Below are positions 5,318 to 6,064 of a DNA stretch of 6,064 nt, in pieces. Below the pieces are notes generated by a model. That model was not told where the DNA came from. It ran no database searches and saw only the letters and a list, made by a program, of their open reading frames with translations. A program made the translations under genes and the position numbers. Positions within the stretch are counted from its first letter, which is position 1; every line of letters starts with the position of its first letter. Source of the DNA: Candidatus Brevibacterium intestinigallinarum (lineage in GTDB: Bacteria > Actinomycetota > Actinomycetes > Actinomycetales > Brevibacteriaceae); NCBI GenBank assembly GCA_019117325.1, contig DWZY01000249.1, forward strand, positions 1 to 6,064, given 5' to 3'.

Positions 5318-5323
5318 TACGAT
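5318..5323 (+). promoter_or_regulatory. Weak -10 candidate for MaoC gene
   Basis: TACGAT fits TAnnnT and would give a leader of about 45-50 nt before the ATG at 5378. No recognisable -35 hexamer stands at the proper distance, so this is only the best candidate in the stretch. Confidence 0.25.
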
Positions 5324-5364
5324 GGTCCCGATCACATCGCGCACCGTGTGCGCACCCCCGCGAC

Positions 5365-5370
5365 GAAGGA
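5365..5370 (+). promoter_or_regulatory. Ribosome binding site of MaoC gene
   Basis: GAAGGA lies 7 nt before the ATG at 5378. It marks that ATG as the start although the frame stays open upstream to about 5132. Confidence 0.65.
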
Positions 5371-5377
5371 ACTGATC

Positions 5378-5923
5378 ATGACGACGCACTTCGGATGGAA
5401 CGGCCGCTACTTCGAGGACTTCGTCGTGGGCGACGTCTTCGAGCACCCGCTGGGCCGCACGGTCACCACGACGGACAACTCCTGGTTCACGCTGCTGACG
5501 CAGAACACTGCGCCGCTGCACTTCGACCACGAGTACGCCGCGAACACGGAGTTCGGCAAGCCGCTGGTCAACTCCACGTTCACGCTGGCGCTGGTGACGG
5601 GCCAGACCGTCACGGACATCTCGCAGAACGTCTTCGCGAACCTCGCGTGGGAGAAGATCTCCCTGCCCAAGCCCGTCTTCGAGGGCGACACGATCCGCTC
5701 CCGCTCGACCGTCCTGGGTGTGCGCGAGTCGAACTCCCGCCCGACGATGGGCATGGTCACGGTCCACACGGAGGGCTACAACCAGCGCGGCGAGGTCGTC
5801 TGCTCGTTCGAGCGCACCGCGATGGTCTACAAGCAGGGACACGGTCCCAACGCGGAGCGCATCGCGAAGCTCAAGGACGAGTACGCCCAGAAGGACGCCG
5901 AGGCCGCAGCCACCGAGTCCTGA
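5378..5923 (+). CDS. MaoC-family hot-dog hydratase/dehydratase
   Basis: This 181-residue protein should hydrate or dehydrate an acyl-CoA thioester in the cytoplasm. Seen: the entry motif WNGRYFEDFVVGDVFEHPLGRT (about 7-28), the substrate segment WFTLLTQNTAPLHFDHEYA (36-54), KPLVNSTFTLALVTGQTV (61-78) along the hot-dog helix, the return strands PVFEGDTIRSRSTVL (99-113), and VCSFERTAMVYK (141-152). The C-terminus (155-181) is charged and Ala-rich. In many (R)-hydratases the catalytic pair is Asp and His in a D-x-N-P-x-H-like motif. Here H48 is present, but Asn43 stands at the Asp position; from memory this is common in the actinobacterial subgroup that includes proteins like mycobacterial Rv2499c, found near leucine/propionate-type acyl-CoA genes. 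Substrates such as a methyl-branched or C4-C5 dicarboxylic enoyl-CoA are possible but not shown. No CoA-metabolism gene lies in the window to support a pathway. The 5' part of the open frame lacks family features and is excluded. The family call is firm. Confidence 0.88.
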   Translation: MTTHFGWNGRYFEDFVVGDVFEHPLGRTVTTTDNSWFTLLTQNTAPLHFDHEYAANTEFGKPLVNSTFTLALVTGQTVTDISQNVFANLAWEKISLPKPVFEGDTIRSRSTVLGVRESNSRPTMGMVTVHTEGYNQRGEVVCSFERTAMVYKQGHGPNAERIAKLKDEYAQKDAEAAATES

Positions 5924-5932
5924 CCCGCACCT

Positions 5933-5947
5933 CCCGGCACGGCCGGG
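5933..5947 (+). other. Short hairpin after MaoC gene
   Basis: CCCGGC (5933-5938) pairs with GCCGGG (5942-5947) around an ACG loop, 9 nt after the stop. It has no T-tract. In such GC-rich sequence short stems arise easily, so its meaning is doubtful. The rest of 5948-6040 shows no gene I can support. Confidence 0.25.
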
Positions 5948-6040
5948 ATCGGCCGGGCTGACCGCGGCGGTTGACCGCGCCGGGTCGGGTCGGCCGGGCC
6001 GAACCAGCCTCGCCGGGACGCGGTCCCCTCACGATGGGCC

Positions 6041-6064
6041 GTGGAGAGCAGCACTGCTCTCCAC
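6041..6064. terminator. Perfect 11-bp inverted repeat at the window edge
   Basis: GTGGAGAGCAG (6041-6051) and CTGCTCTCCAC (6054-6064) are exact reverse complements around CA, so the RNA would fold with a 10-bp stem and a GCAC loop. It lies 118 nt after the MaoC stop. Any T-tract on the plus strand would lie beyond the window. It is probably a terminator, perhaps shared with a convergent gene to the right. Confidence 0.5.

Noticed and set aside
5132..5377. N-terminal extension of the MaoC protein
   Set aside because: The stretch reads through a strong hairpin, has low-complexity Pro/Arg/Ala composition and lacks family features; a clear ribosome binding site precedes the ATG at 5378.

Overview
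This 6.06 kb window is clearly GC-rich and uses GTG as well as ATG starts. Its protein families (IclR regulator, TM2-domain envelope proteins with Gln/Tyr/Gly-rich N-termini, an actinobacterial-type MaoC hydratase) and a probable leaderless transcript point to an actinomycete, perhaps a member of the Micrococcales. That placement is inferred from style and family resemblance, not from a marker gene. I see no rRNA, tRNA, CRISPR array, insertion sequence, prophage gene or toxin-antitoxin pair.

Layout. Positions 86-835 (+) encode an IclR-family transcriptional regulator with a good intrinsic terminator directly behind its stop. Its usual divergent target would lie to the left of the window and is not visible. 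Convergent to it is a two-gene minus-strand unit: a four-helix hypothetical membrane protein (1847-1521) whose start codon sits 7 nt after a TAGACT box, which suggests leaderless transcription, and a class I SAM-dependent methyltransferase (1518-913) starting 2 nt after the first gene's stop.

The centre (about 1900-5200, +) is a tandem duplication of a three-part envelope protein. Each copy has a Gln/Tyr/Gly-rich disordered cytoplasmic N-terminus, a TM2 domain followed by a third transmembrane helix, and an unrecognised beta-rich domain of about 180 residues predicted to lie outside the membrane. Each copy has its own gapless-alignable upstream block (core CATGWCAGACTGA) at nearly the same distance from the ATG, the same ribosome-binding-site spacing, and a 47-nt GC-rich hairpin downstream. 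The whole transcription unit therefore seems to have been duplicated. The membrane part is almost unchanged between copies, while the N-terminal and C-terminal parts have diverged strongly.

The right end carries a MaoC-family hot-dog hydratase/dehydratase (5378-5923, +), preceded by a roughly 300-nt gene-free stretch (5077-5377) holding two hairpins, a 15-bp direct repeat and a weak promoter candidate. The window ends exactly on a perfect 11-bp inverted repeat (6041-6064).

The IclR, methyltransferase and MaoC genes show no clear functional link to the TM2 pair. The most interesting content is the duplicated TM2 system, and within it the uncharacterised external domain, itself probably built from two related halves, and the conserved upstream motif.
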